Assembly: GCF_901933205.1 (NCBI RefSeq)
Contig: NC_044574.1
Coordinates: 17,717,733-17,781,732 of the forward strand
Source: Camarhynchus parvulus
Taxonomy: Eukaryota; Chordata; Aves; Passeriformes; Thraupidae
Direction of reading: 5' to 3'
Length of the DNA: 64,000 nt
This document shows, one piece after another, positions 57,301 to 64,000 of this stretch. Under the pieces are notes generated by a model. That model made no database searches and was not told the DNA's origin. It saw nothing but the letters and a program-made list of their open reading frames with translations. Each line of letters opens with the position of its first letter. Position 1 is the first letter of the stretch. The translations under genes were made by a program, and so were the position numbers.

Positions 57301-60300
57301 TAAGACTTTTCTCAACCTGCAACTACAACAGATGGGGAGTCTCTGGCTGGGGTTTTTTACCCTTTGCTGTGGTAGTCCTTGGGTAGGCACTAGCTGTATA
57401 TCAATCTACCAAAAAGTATTTGCAGAGGAAATCTGTGAAACAAAAGAGATGCCAAAAGATCTCAAAATTAACAGTGCTGACATGTCTTGCAGCTCCTCAG
57501 AAACAGTGAGAGATGTTAAGGTAACATAGGCTGGTACAACTACCAGGATTGCAGCATGTAGGATAGTCTTTAAATGAAGAAATTACAGCGGTGGTTAAAC
57601 CAACAGACTTGTATTCCTCGCATAAAAGGAAGGTGGGGGAGACAACCTTACTAGAAAGTTGTGTTCGGCTTTAATGTTTTTGCTGGTTTTAACACCAATG
57701 AACACATTTATACAAACTACATTTTAGCTTTAGCAAGAGGAAATTAAGCATTTCAGATGTTGATTTTTCTTTGGCAAGGCTCAACCAACAAAATATATCT
57801 ACAGATACATATTAGTCCAAATGGAAGGAAATCTCTCCAAAAGAAATGCAAAAAAGGATTTGAGGTACGGTAACATCGTTTATATTATACAAACTTTATC
57901 ATCCACCATCAAGAATCCTTCTAGAAAACAAAACAAGGAAAACAAACCAAAAACCCCAAACAAAAAAACCCCAAACAAAAAAAAACCATGCCCCCTCCCC
58001 CCAAAATCCAACCAAGCCACCAAAAAACCTACTAAAAACCCCCACTCCCATAACAACACAAATCACAAGCCAGGCAGTAGAGCAATCTTACGCTGAGAAT
58101 CTAGTAATTTTCTCCTAAATCTAAATAACACTGTAAATAAGGGGTTCCCCATATCCATCAGTGAAGGCCACTAACAGATGTTAAGATAGTAGAAAAACAG
58201 GCTTCAAGGGCTGTTTTGAGGTCAGTCAAGTACTCCAAATTCTGCCTCAAATTACAACTAAATCAGATCAACTGCTCCACTGTTACATCCAATAAAGGCT
58301 TGAATACCTCACAGGATGCAAATTTCACCATCACACAACTCTCTGTTTAACCACTCTCATGACAGAAGATACTGTTCTGTCAAACTGGAACAGCCCTTTA
58401 TCAAAGCCATAAATAACTGGACAAATAGCAACTCAGCAACAAAAATTTTTTTACACCTTATGTTCTTGTTGAGATGTAAAAAGTACCTCAGTGAAAGATT
58501 ACTTACATTTAAATATGGTTTGCTATGCAAAAAACCCTTTTAATTTTATTACACTTTGTAATGAAACATTTCAGCAGCCAGTTACCTATGATTTAAAAGT
58601 GCATGTATACATAATTAAAAATGTACTGCTTTCTGCCTCAGCACAATGAAGACTGTCTTAATTATTAATAAAGCATCCTGCAGTCACAAACTATGCCTAC
58701 ACACACAAGTGACATGTATACATTATTAAGTTTTCTTACCTACCACTGGATAAATTATCTTTTCTTCCTTAACACTACTTGAAAGTAAATGTTAGACAGG
58801 AAACATATTAGCTACCATGGACTCTTCCTATATGAAATCCTTTTTCAAGAGGAAAATGAAGGAAGAGCATGAGGTGAGAAATTACAGAAATTGTAATTTC
58901 TGTAATAGTAATAGTGATACATTACACACATTACAAAGTCAGCCTATCCTTTCATTGGCTCTCTGTGGTGTACATTTTTTGTGGGCAAATCAAACAAATG
59001 CTTATGACTGAATTTTTACATTTTCCAGTACCATCCAATGGGTCAGGTTGAAAGGGACTACAGTGGGTCATTTGATCCAACCTCCTTGCCACATGCAGTC
59101 ATCCCAGAGCACACTGAACAGGATTGCATCCAGATGGTTCTTGAGTATCTCCAGCGTGGGAGACTCCAGGGAGAGCTTTTCTATCTCCTGTCACGTGCAC
59201 AGTAAAGAAGCGTTCTTCCTCGTGTTCAGGTGGAACTTCTGTGCATCAGTTTCTGACTGCTGCCTCTTGTTCTGTTGCTTGGCACCACTGAGCAGAGCCT
59301 GGTTCCTTCCTCCTGCCACCCTCCCTTCAGGTGCTGACAGACATTGATGAGCTCCCCTCCCAGTTGTGTCTTCTCGAGGCTGAACAGGCCCAGCTCCCTC
59401 AGTCTGTCCTCATAACAGAGCAAAACATGTTCCAGGCCCTTCAGCATCTTTGTCCCCCTCCTCTGGGCCTGTTCCAGGAGCTCCGTGTCTCTCTTGTACT
59501 GAGGAGCCCAGAACTGGACACAGAACTCCAGATGAGCTCCACTAGGGCTGAGCAGAGGGGCAGGATCACCTCCCTCAACCTGTTGGCAATGCTCTCCCTA
59601 ATGCACCCCAGGGTACCACTGGCCCTCCTGGCCACAAGGACACTGCTGGCTCATGGACATGTTGCTCTCAACCAGGAGCCCCAGGTCTTTCTCTATAGAG
59701 CTGCTTTGCAGCAGGTCACTGCCAGCCTGTGCTAGTGCTTGGAGCTACTCTTCCCCTGGGCAGGATCCTTTGCAGCTGCCTTTGTTGAATTTCAAATTAA
59801 TATGAAAACAAAATGGAGATTAAAATACTTAGCATCTTTATGTACAGATACTTTTATTACCACTTAAGACATTTATTAAAATTTTTGACCTGGTTACTCT
59901 TATTTGCATACAGGATAGATGTAGACATAGCACAGCCATTTTCTACCCTAATTAACATACATTTCACTTTCCAGTAAAATTAAACTTCTATTTTGGTAAA
60001 TTTATCACCCTCTTTACAAAGTAATGCATTAGCAAATTCACATTATCATAAATTAACACATCTGTAAATATTATTATTTATTAAAACTATGACTTATTAT
60101 GTCTACCTGGGGCCACCATTTTTAATGCACTTGCTCATTGTTTCATTTGTTGCTTGTATGCCCCAAAACTTATCCCTTTCAATAGTAACACACAGAATTA
60201 TCTGATGTTGATGAGGTCAAGTGATAACATGTTTGAGTAAAATGATAACCTGAAGTGTAACAAGTTGCCAGCTACAAATACCATGTCACCAAATTTACTA

Positions 60301-63228
60301 GAAAAATTAATACAATAACAGAAACTATTTAAAAATATCCACATTTTCATTAAAATTTTCAAGAACTGAACAGGAGAAAAAAGGTTAGTATGTTAACAGA
60401 TGAATTATAAAGCTGTCAGTATTGATAAAATTCAATCAATTATTATGCAGATAGATGTGCCTGACATATTCCTCCGATTTATTGTTCTAAAGGCTTTATT
60501 TAAATATATCACAGAATAACTAGGTTGGAAGAGACCTTCAAGATCATCAAGTCCAACCCAGCCCCAACACCTCAACTAAACCATGGCACCAAGTGCCACA
60601 TCCAGTCTTTCTTTAAACACATGCAGGGATGGTGACTCCACCACCTCCCTGGGCAGACCATTCCAATACTTTATCACTCTTTCCATGAAACACTTTTTCC
60701 TAATATCCAACCTAAACTTCCCTTGGCACAGCTTGAGACTGTGTCCTCTCGTTCTGTCAGTTGCTGCTCGGAGAAAGAGACCAACCCCACCTGGCTTACA
60801 GCCACCTTTCAGGGAGCTGTAGAGAGTGGTAAGGGCACCCCTGAGTCTCCTTTTCTCCAGGCTAAACACCCCCAGATCCCCCCAGTCGTTCCTCACAGGG
60901 TTTGTGTTCCAAGCCCCTCTCCAGCCTCGTTGCCTCCTCTGGATGTGCTCAAGCGTCCCAACGTCCTTCCCAAACTGAGGGGTCAGAACTGGACACAGTC
61001 AAGATGTGGCCTCACCAATGCCAAGCAAAGGGGAAGAATGACCTCCCTGCTCCTGCTGGCCACACTGTTCCTGATCCAGGTCAGGATGCCCTTGGCCTTC
61101 TTGGCCACCAGGGCTCACTGTTGGCTCATATCAACACATCTACAATCTCTACCTGAAAACCACTACAGTGAAATGGCAAATGTTTTTCCTATCAAGTGTA
61201 ACATCACAAGGAATGAACAAAGAAACATGAAATGCATACAGAATCTCTCCCCTACTAAGCAGTAACGTGACAATCATACTGTCTGAATTAACTATTTAAA
61301 TACTGAGAATTTATTTCTGTTATCTCCATTTCATCTCTTAAATTGAATGTGGGGAAAGGAACTTATCTACAATGCACAAAACACTCATAAGGAAACAAGG
61401 GAAAGTATAAGTAGTAAGACAAAATAAAAAAAATGTCAAAAAATGCAATTTTCAAGGCATGCAAGTTATCACAATGAACATCAGGAAAATAATTTGAAAC
61501 TATTTAACATAATGAGAATGTCTAAAATAGTTACTGTGACTTTCAACTGTTTTTCCTTTTACTATTGTCTATTTAAGTCTCAAAAACTATTTTAATTACA
61601 ATAGTAGTTTCTGTCCAAGGTCATAAAACATTTAAAGACATTTTTACTGTGGCTAAATATCTATGTCTTTTAAACAAGTCTTGCATGTACAAAAGGAAAA
61701 AAAAAAAAGAAAATATTATCATTTATAATTAGTGTAGCACACTTGTTATCCCTCCACCTATAATGAAGACACCTGGCCATTATTAATCTTTTGTTGATGC
61801 ATTAACTCCTACAATAGTGCAGAATAAAGAATGTTCTCATTCTGATGAAACTACCACACCCTCTAAAACACTGCTATCCCAGGTCACTTTAAATGCTCAA
61901 AACTTGCTGCCACCCTTGCTGCTTTCTTTTCCTTTTAATGAAAGAAGATATTAAAATAACCTAAAAAAACCTTACAAATGACAGGAGTTAAATGGAAGAA
62001 AGCTGCATTCTTATGATTGTAAAGAAAATTAGGATTTGGATTCATGAAGAAAACTTAAATCATTATCTCAAACTAACTAGAGTTTCAAGTATTTCCTGTC
62101 TGAAAATTGTAATGAGTTTCAACAAATAACAACCATCAGCAGATGCCTTTATTACCTAATCAAATGCCATCAGTGCTGATAACCTTGCTTCTTTGGCACA
62201 GCAACTTACTTCTACAATAAAGTTCATCTGTCAGTGAAAAGATGCTTTCTTCTGGTACTTGGGAGAGGGAATGGTAGAAGTGTTTGAATTTATTTAGGTC
62301 AGGTGACTGGGATTGGAGCTTTCGAGTTTTAGAGGAAGAATAAAACACTTTTAATTCCCTGAAGCCAAAAGCTGTTTGGAACTCTTCCTAGATGCTGTGA
62401 GATGATTATGAAGCTGGCTACTTTCCCAGTCAAATGGCCTAGAAAAATCCTTATCTCTAAAGTTTATGTTTGCTCCCAGGTAGATCAACCTGCCAATCCT
62501 GACCTTCCACCAGCTGGAAAAAGGCTGACTGTAAGAGAAGCTACAATGCTGCTTCTTATCTCGTAGGCAATGTATCATCTGTAAGGAAAGTGAAATCAGG
62601 AAGCAAAAGATATCCAAGAAGTTACTCCCATCAGACTCACTCCCATCCCCCTGTACCTTTGGCATATACCAAAGCTGTGAAGTAAGCAGTAAAACGCTCA
62701 AAATAAATGTCAACAACAAATCTTTAATAAATCCAGTCTCTCCTAGGGGGTCTAATACATATGCTTCTCCTGCAAATATACTTTGCAACTGTTCAATAAA
62801 CGGTTTGACACTTAAGAAATTAAACAAGTCTTTTCTTTACAACACAGTGTTTGCATAATGAAACAACCAACAAAGTAAATCCAGCCATCATAGCATTCCA
62901 GTAAAATTCCCACTGAAACTGCCCTCTCACCTGCAGGTGAGATTATTCTTTTTTTGCTGTTATGTTATTTATACTGTTGAATAATTAATTCATTCATATT
63001 AAGAGAACACTATATTAACTCTTCAATCACAAAAAAATACATCAAAATAAAGAACAGATCTCTTATTTAAGACATTCTGTTCTCAAAATTATTAATGAAA
63101 CAAACAGTATATCACCTTATTTTTAAAGTGAAAATAGCTTTTCAATAAGTACTTACAATCTTTCAAGAAGGTGTAATCCAGAGAAGGAACCATTCTTCAA
63201 CTCTGTTATTTTATTGTTACTCAAAATC
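23138..63228 (-). CDS. ADGRA3: Adhesion G-protein-coupled receptor A3 (GPR125), 18 coding exons, 5' partial
   Basis: Plasma-membrane receptor of the adhesion GPCR family, subgroup A (with GPR124/ADGRA2). Joining exons 63157-63228, 55518-55589, 53433-53504, 52467-52538, 50908-51068, 49819-50032, 48707-48871, 41799-42000, 38566-38715, 36039-36200, 35559-35762, 34248-34461, 33892-34100, 29194-29318, 28543-28666, 26782-26927, 24568-24663 and 23138-24380 on the minus strand gives one open frame of 1233 residues; every junction is GT-AG and phases agree. Domains: LRRs 1-96, LRR C-cap 97-149, Ig 150-256, hormone-receptor motif about 263-335, GAIN-like 344-656 with GPS at its end, seven helices 673-958, tail 959-1233 ending ETTV. 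The known family protein is about 1320 residues over 19 exons, so only exon 1 (signal peptide, LRR N-cap) is missing, beyond the right edge. Family work links GPR125 to planar-cell-polarity signalling and to PDZ/Dishevelled partners; that role is from the literature, not from this sequence. Identity is very secure. Confidence 0.97.
24568..24663 (-). CDS. ADGRA3: ADGRA3 exon 18: transmembrane helix 4
   Basis: A 96-bp exon for residues 788-819: TM4 ([20 protein letters not shown]) followed by the start of extracellular loop 2 (NYGSRPNAP). The acceptor is TTTTTTAG and the donor is GTAAGTACC. The tyrosine codon is split with exon 19 (AP-Y-CWMAWEP). Confidence 0.96.
24664..26781 (-). other. ADGRA3: ADGRA3 intron 17
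   Basis: A 2.1-kb AT-rich intron between the TM3 and TM4 exons. I recognise nothing in it. Confidence 0.75.
26782..26927 (-). CDS. ADGRA3: ADGRA3 exon 17: transmembrane helix 3 and intracellular loop 2
   Basis: A 146-bp exon for residues 740-787. It encodes most of TM3 ([18 protein letters not shown]) and a basic, proline-rich second intracellular loop ([14 protein letters not shown], then EPPPPPRP). The acceptor is TTTTTAAG and the donor is GTGAGTTG. Confidence 0.96.
26928..28542 (-). other. ADGRA3: ADGRA3 intron 16
   Basis: A 1.6-kb intron holding a CR1 3' fragment at about 28176-28422 and otherwise plain AT-rich DNA. Confidence 0.8.
28176..28422 (+). mobile_element. CR1 LINE 3' fragment (plus strand)
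   Basis: The recognisable CR1 tail runs from GCAGTGATAGGAGGAATGAC through CACAGGTTGCCCAGAGAGGT and GGGTTGGATGGGGCTCAGAG to GGTGTTGGACTAGATGACTT. The final ATTCTATG repeat is lost. It lies in intron 16, antisense to the gene. Confidence 0.87.
28543..28666 (-). CDS. ADGRA3: ADGRA3 exon 16: transmembrane helix 2
   Basis: A 124-bp exon for residues 699-739. It holds intracellular loop 1 ([10 protein letters not shown]), TM2 (about 706-728) and an extracellular stretch [11 protein letters not shown] with an NAS sequon. C737 is the TM3-end cysteine expected to bond with extracellular loop 2. The acceptor is TTTTAACAG and the donor is GTAAGTAAA. Confidence 0.96.
29194..29318 (-). CDS. ADGRA3: ADGRA3 exon 15: first transmembrane helix
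   Basis: A 125-bp exon for residues 657-697. After [16 protein letters not shown] it encodes TM1 (about 673-695, ending SYIYHH). The acceptor is GTTGTTGTCAG and the donor is GTAGGAATC. The split serine codon joins exon 16 as HHS-VIRIS. Confidence 0.96.
29319..33891 (-). other. ADGRA3: ADGRA3 intron 14
   Basis: A 4.6-kb intron. It contains a degraded CR1 element at about 29945-30421. The remainder is AT-rich with no recognised feature. Confidence 0.8.
29945..30421 (+). mobile_element. Degraded CR1 LINE fragment (plus strand)
   Basis: The blocks appear in CR1 order: AGGCTCCCCAGCACAAGAAA, GATGGAGCAAGTCTAACAGA, AGGATGATTAGCAGCCTGAA, then ACTGCCCAGAGAGACTGTGT, GGAGATACTCAAAGCCTGAC and a TATTCTATGATTACT terminus. 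Divergence is high, so this is an old copy. It lies opposite to ADGRA3, in intron 14. Confidence 0.85.
33892..34100 (-). CDS. ADGRA3: ADGRA3 exon 14: end of GAIN-like region with degenerate GPS
   Basis: A 209-bp exon for residues 587-656. It carries NVT and NIT sequons and the GPS region: [17 protein letters not shown] (C632) then [13 protein letters not shown] (C646). The canonical GPS has four cysteines and an HL-T/S cleavage tripeptide. Here only two cysteines remain, and serine S648 replaces the histidine, so autoproteolysis is not expected. The acceptor is TTTGTAACAG and the donor is GTATGACGC. Confidence 0.96.
34248..34461 (-). CDS. ADGRA3: ADGRA3 exon 13: GAIN-like region
   Basis: A 214-bp exon for residues 516-586 plus one base, starting [11 protein letters not shown] and ending [10 protein letters not shown]. 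It includes a basic stretch [12 protein letters not shown], a possible proprotein-convertase-like KQKR site (inference only). The acceptor TTTCTAG is ordinary. The donor, ATAG followed by GTTTGT, is the weakest in the gene. Confidence 0.94.
34462..35558 (-). other. ADGRA3: ADGRA3 intron 12
   Basis: A 1.1-kb AT-rich intron with a short (GT)n run at about 35094-35106 and nothing else recognised. Confidence 0.75.
35559..35762 (-). CDS. ADGRA3: ADGRA3 exon 12: GAIN-like region
   Basis: A 204-bp exon of 68 codons, residues 448-515, starting [17 protein letters not shown] and ending SSLALK. It includes [16 protein letters not shown] and an NVS sequon. It has phase 0 at both ends, acceptor TTGTTACAG and donor GTGAGATGC. 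Confidence 0.95.
36039..36200 (-). CDS. ADGRA3: ADGRA3 exon 11: GAIN-like region
   Basis: A 162-bp exon of 54 codons, residues 394-447, starting [19 protein letters not shown] and ending QVYST. The segment is helical and cysteine-poor. The acceptor is CATGTTAG and the donor is GTAAGCATG. Both ends are phase 0, like exons 10 and 12. Confidence 0.95.
36201..38565 (-). other. ADGRA3: ADGRA3 intron 10
   Basis: A 2.4-kb AT-rich intron. I see nothing notable in it. Confidence 0.75.
38566..38715 (-). CDS. ADGRA3: ADGRA3 exon 10: start of GAIN-like region
   Basis: A 150-bp exon of exactly 50 codons, residues 344-393, starting [15 protein letters not shown] and ending AEKYKE. It is a predicted helical segment corresponding to the start of GAIN subdomain A, with NLT and NFS sequons. 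Acceptor TATTTAG, donor GTAACTGG. It begins and ends on codon boundaries, so it could be skipped without a frameshift. Confidence 0.94.
38716..41798 (-). other. ADGRA3: ADGRA3 intron 9
   Basis: A 3.1-kb AT-rich intron with no repeat or RNA gene that I can identify. A short A/C-rich patch lies near 40998-41050. Confidence 0.75.
41799..42000 (-). CDS. ADGRA3: ADGRA3 exon 9: hormone-receptor motif (HRM)
   Basis: A 202-bp exon for residues 277-343. It contains the HRM core: [14 protein letters not shown], then [17 protein letters not shown] and SRCQYANDV, with the spaced cysteines and tryptophans of the domain. It ends VLYMFNQ. The acceptor is CTCCCCAG and the donor is GTAATTTG. It is separated from exon 8 by a 6.7-kb intron. 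Confidence 0.96.
42001..48706 (-). other. ADGRA3: ADGRA3 intron 8
   Basis: A 6.7-kb AT-rich intron. It contains a strong G-quadruplex motif on the + strand at 44514-44529. I found no recognisable transposon, RNA gene or exon. The open frames inside it are short and lack recognisable domains. Confidence 0.8.
48707..48871 (-). CDS. ADGRA3: ADGRA3 exon 8: end of Ig domain and start of hormone-receptor motif
   Basis: A 165-bp exon for residues 221-276. It supplies the second Ig cysteine C238 (in GNWGCHVQT), the last Ig strand, and then [10 protein letters not shown], which opens the hormone-receptor motif. The acceptor ends CTTTCCAG and the donor is GTTAGTAAC. Confidence 0.95.
48872..49818 (-). 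other. ADGRA3: ADGRA3 introns 6-7 region (intron 7)
   Basis: A 0.95-kb intron that splits the Ig domain; no feature seen. Intron 6 (50033-50907, 0.9 kb) is likewise plain. Confidence 0.75.
49819..50032 (-). CDS. ADGRA3: ADGRA3 exon 7: first part of the Ig domain
   Basis: A 214-bp exon for residues 150-220. It begins with the linker [11 protein letters not shown] and then the N-terminal half of an Ig-like domain: first disulfide cysteine C178 (in LPFQC), invariant tryptophan W191 (in VLWYQDG), and an NCS sequon near the end. The domain finishes in exon 8. The acceptor is GAATTCTAG and the donor is GTGAATCC. Confidence 0.95.
50908..51068 (-). CDS. ADGRA3: ADGRA3 exon 6: LRR C-terminal cap
   Basis: A 161-bp exon for residues 97-149. 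It holds the LRRCT cap: [18 protein letters not shown] carries the characteristic CxC, and two later cysteines (in ETKCAYP and LLTC) complete the capping disulfides. An NIT glycosylation sequon follows. Acceptor TTGTTGCAG, donor GTAAGACTG. The open frame continues upstream of the acceptor into intron 5, but those residues are intronic. Confidence 0.95.
51069..52466 (-). other. ADGRA3: ADGRA3 intron 5
   Basis: A 1.4-kb intron with a 25-bp tandem dimer at 51242-51291. Intron 4 (52539-53432, 0.9 kb) holds nothing I recognise. Confidence 0.75.
51242..51291 (+). repeat. 25-bp tandem dimer
   Basis: Two adjacent 25-bp units, each GAACTAAAGGACAyACTCCC plus CTCwGA, differ at two positions. They lie in intron 5. 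Confidence 0.9.
52467..52538 (-). CDS. ADGRA3: ADGRA3 exon 5: leucine-rich repeat
   Basis: A 72-bp exon for residues 73-95 ([15 protein letters not shown] and onward), the last typical LRR before the C-terminal cap. NLS is a potential N-glycosylation site. The acceptor ends TTTCTCAG and the donor is GTAAGTACT. The split leucine codon joins exon 6 to read [11 protein letters not shown]. Confidence 0.95.
53433..53504 (-). CDS. ADGRA3: ADGRA3 exon 4: leucine-rich repeat
   Basis: A 72-bp exon for residues 49-71 ([15 protein letters not shown] and onward). It carries the LRR asparagine-ladder pattern LTNNRI, with a cysteine in the repeat. The acceptor ends TTTATAG and the donor is GTAAGTATA; phase 2 at both ends, like its neighbours. 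Confidence 0.95.
53505..55517 (-). other. ADGRA3: ADGRA3 intron 3
   Basis: A 2.0-kb intron. It carries a perfect 12-bp hairpin at 53826-53857 and a probable retroviral LTR at about 54815-55365. Confidence 0.85.
54815..55365 (+). mobile_element. Probable solo LTR of an endogenous retrovirus
   Basis: A GC-richer block in AT-rich intron 3 with LTR-like order: a 45-bp tandem duplication at the left (units at 54816 and 54861 starting TTGTAACAGAACACA), a TATA-like TATTTAAACC near 55241-55250, an AATAAA at about 55315-55320, then a short R/U5-like tail ending near CCACAACA. No internal retroviral sequence is present. The boundaries are approximate, no clear target duplication was found, and the family is not identified. 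Confidence 0.5.
55518..55589 (-). CDS. ADGRA3: ADGRA3 exon 3: leucine-rich repeat
   Basis: A 72-bp exon for residues 25-47 ([15 protein letters not shown] and onward), a complete LRR unit. The acceptor ends TCTCCACAG and the donor is GTAAGTAGT. It has phase 2 at both ends. It is separated from exon 2 by the longest intron in the window (7.57 kb). Confidence 0.95.
55688..55803 (+). repeat. A/C-rich low-complexity tract
   Basis: A stretch almost without G or T: runs of A, CCAAAACCAAAC patterns and a nine-C run at about 55723-55731. It is near the exon 3 side of intron 2. Confidence 0.8.
57925..58070 (+). repeat. A/C-rich low-complexity tract
   Basis: Repeats of AAACAAAAAAACCCC-like sequence and a CCCCCTCCCCCC run; G is almost absent. 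It resembles the tract at 55688-55803. Confidence 0.8.
59035..59795 (-). mobile_element. CR1 LINE fragment (minus strand)
   Basis: The + strand carries the complement of a CR1 3' region. It starts with a diverged tail (CAGGTTGAAAGGGAC, then TGATCCAACCTCCTTGCC) and continues through AGGCTGAACAGGCCCAGCTC, GGGCAGGATCACCTCCCT and TTTGTTGAATTTCA, all standard blocks of avian CR1. On the minus strand the frame at 59226-59447 reads [16 protein letters not shown], which resembles the C-terminal end of CR1 ORF2, now broken by stops. It is 5'-truncated and in the same orientation as ADGRA3, inside intron 2. Confidence 0.9.
60507..61145 (-). mobile_element. CR1 LINE fragment (minus strand), fairly intact 3' end
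   Basis: On the + strand it begins TCACAGAATAACTAGGTTGG, the complement of the CR1 3' terminus. The minus-strand frame 60576-60896 includes [34 protein letters not shown] and [15 protein letters not shown], hallmarks of the CR1 ORF2 C-terminus. It is truncated at its 5' end near 61145. It looks younger than the other copies, because the terminal part of the reading frame is still open. Confidence 0.92.
63157..63228 (-). CDS. ADGRA3: ADGRA3 exon 2: first leucine-rich repeat in the window
   Basis: A 72-bp exon encoding residues 1-23 plus part of L24: one LRR unit beginning [15 protein letters not shown], with the LxxNxI consensus. It is flanked by an acceptor ending TTTTTTTACAG and the donor GTAAGTACT. 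It starts with the third base of a codon and ends after the second base (phase 2 on both sides), so it is interchangeable with the next three exons. Confidence 0.94.
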
Positions 63229-64000
63229 CTGTAAAAAAAAACAATTAAGAACAATGTATTGTAATTTTAGTAACTATTTTGCTATAGCTTACACTTCTTT
63301 TGTAACTCTTTTTGTTTAACAGCCTGTACAAACTGCCTAGCTCATTTTCTTGAGGTGTATACAACAGCACTGCTTAAATATTACAAAGGAGAAAAAGAAG
63401 GTTTTGTATGTCATCTGTTTTAAGTACCATGCAAGCTTACATATATAACATCTGAAAGGAAGTACACCCATCTAGGATTATCCTAATAAGACCCAGACAT
63501 GGTGTAGTACAAATTAAGTACTGAAGAACAAATCAGTACATTCAACATTCTTGTCTTCTGTACCCATTTTGGTCTTCCAAACCAAGCAGCACCTTGCCTG
63601 CTTCCCACCTCCTCTGCTCCCCTTTTTAGCCACACACACACACATAAACTTCTCCCAGACTGCACTACCTTTCCCAGCCATCCTTCACACATTTCATCCC
63701 ATTCCTCAATGCAATCTTTTTAAAACATCTGCAAATAAGCTCAGCAAGCACTCATCTATCCTTTCTTCTCTTAAAAGACAACCCAACCACAAATTCCTTC
63801 TTCTTTTGAAATAAGTGGATCAGGTCTATCTTGCCAAGCACCCTATCCTCCAATCACTGCCATCTGCACACACCACAGCAGATGCTAATTATCCTTAAGG
63901 TAGGAAATTCTTTGTATGCCTGATATTTCCTTACTTAGGAAATATTTACCTGCTTTCTATACAACCACATAGCTCTCTGTTGGACAAAAAAAACCAAACC
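63229..64000 (-). other. ADGRA3: ADGRA3 intron 1 (3' part)
   Basis: The intron sequence upstream of exon 2 runs off the right edge. The only visible features are a short CA run near 63630 and C/T-rich DNA at 63550-63680. Exon 1 is not in the window. Confidence 0.8.

Larger units (their letters stand above)
55590..63156 (-). other. ADGRA3: ADGRA3 intron 2
   Basis: A 7.57-kb intron, the longest in the window. It holds two CR1 LINE fragments (59035-59795 and 60507-61145), two A/C-rich tracts, a perfect hairpin at 58881-58906 and an unexplained 158-codon open frame at 62351-62827. The rest is unremarkable AT-rich DNA. Confidence 0.85.

Noticed and set aside
57821..58096. 91-codon Lys/Pro/Asn-rich frame
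   Set aside because: Translation of an A/C-rich low-complexity tract.
59331..59735. 134-codon open frame on the + strand
   Set aside because: Antisense of a CR1 fragment; not a gene.
60723..61265. 180-codon open frame on the + strand
   Set aside because: It is the antisense of a CR1 LINE; CR1 motifs read on the other strand.
1..64000. Search for tRNA, snRNA, rRNA genes and CRISPR arrays
   Set aside because: No A/B-box tRNA fold, snRNA start or regularly spaced repeat array was recognised by eye.

Overview
This is a 64-kb stretch of a vertebrate nuclear genome, almost certainly a bird and probably a songbird. The evidence is AT-rich DNA with long introns, GT-AG spliced exons, several CR1-type LINE tails (the dominant avian retroposon), and an LTR that looks like a common songbird endogenous-retrovirus LTR. 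There is no prokaryotic-style gene organisation, no CRISPR array and no RNA gene that I could recognise.

The window holds one protein-coding gene, ADGRA3 (GPR125), an adhesion G-protein-coupled receptor, on the minus strand. I could place 18 consecutive coding exons between 63228 and 23138. They join in frame with no break and give 1233 residues plus the stop codon. The first coding exon (signal peptide and LRR N-cap) lies beyond the right edge. In the order of the protein the exons encode four leucine-rich repeats (four identical-length 72-bp exons), an LRR C-cap, an Ig domain, a hormone-receptor motif, a GAIN-like region with a degenerate GPS, seven membrane helices and a long cytoplasmic tail ending in the PDZ ligand ETTV. 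Residue numbers used below count from the first complete codon in the window.

Layout on the + strand: 1-22.8 kb is intergenic DNA downstream of the gene, with a solo LTR set inside an ATT microsatellite, a CR1 tail with an internal deletion, a GC-rich TATA-containing patch with a minisatellite, and a G-quadruplex motif. 22.8-23.1 kb is the 3' UTR with a probable poly(A) signal. 23.1-63.2 kb is the gene body, whose introns hold at least four CR1 fragments, a probable second LTR, perfect hairpins and A/C-rich tracts. 63.2-64 kb is intron 1.

I found no novel multi-gene system. The most useful observations are the GPS that lacks the catalytic histidine and one cysteine pair, the frame-neutral LRR exon cassette, the LTR-in-microsatellite insertion, and several non-B-DNA motifs.
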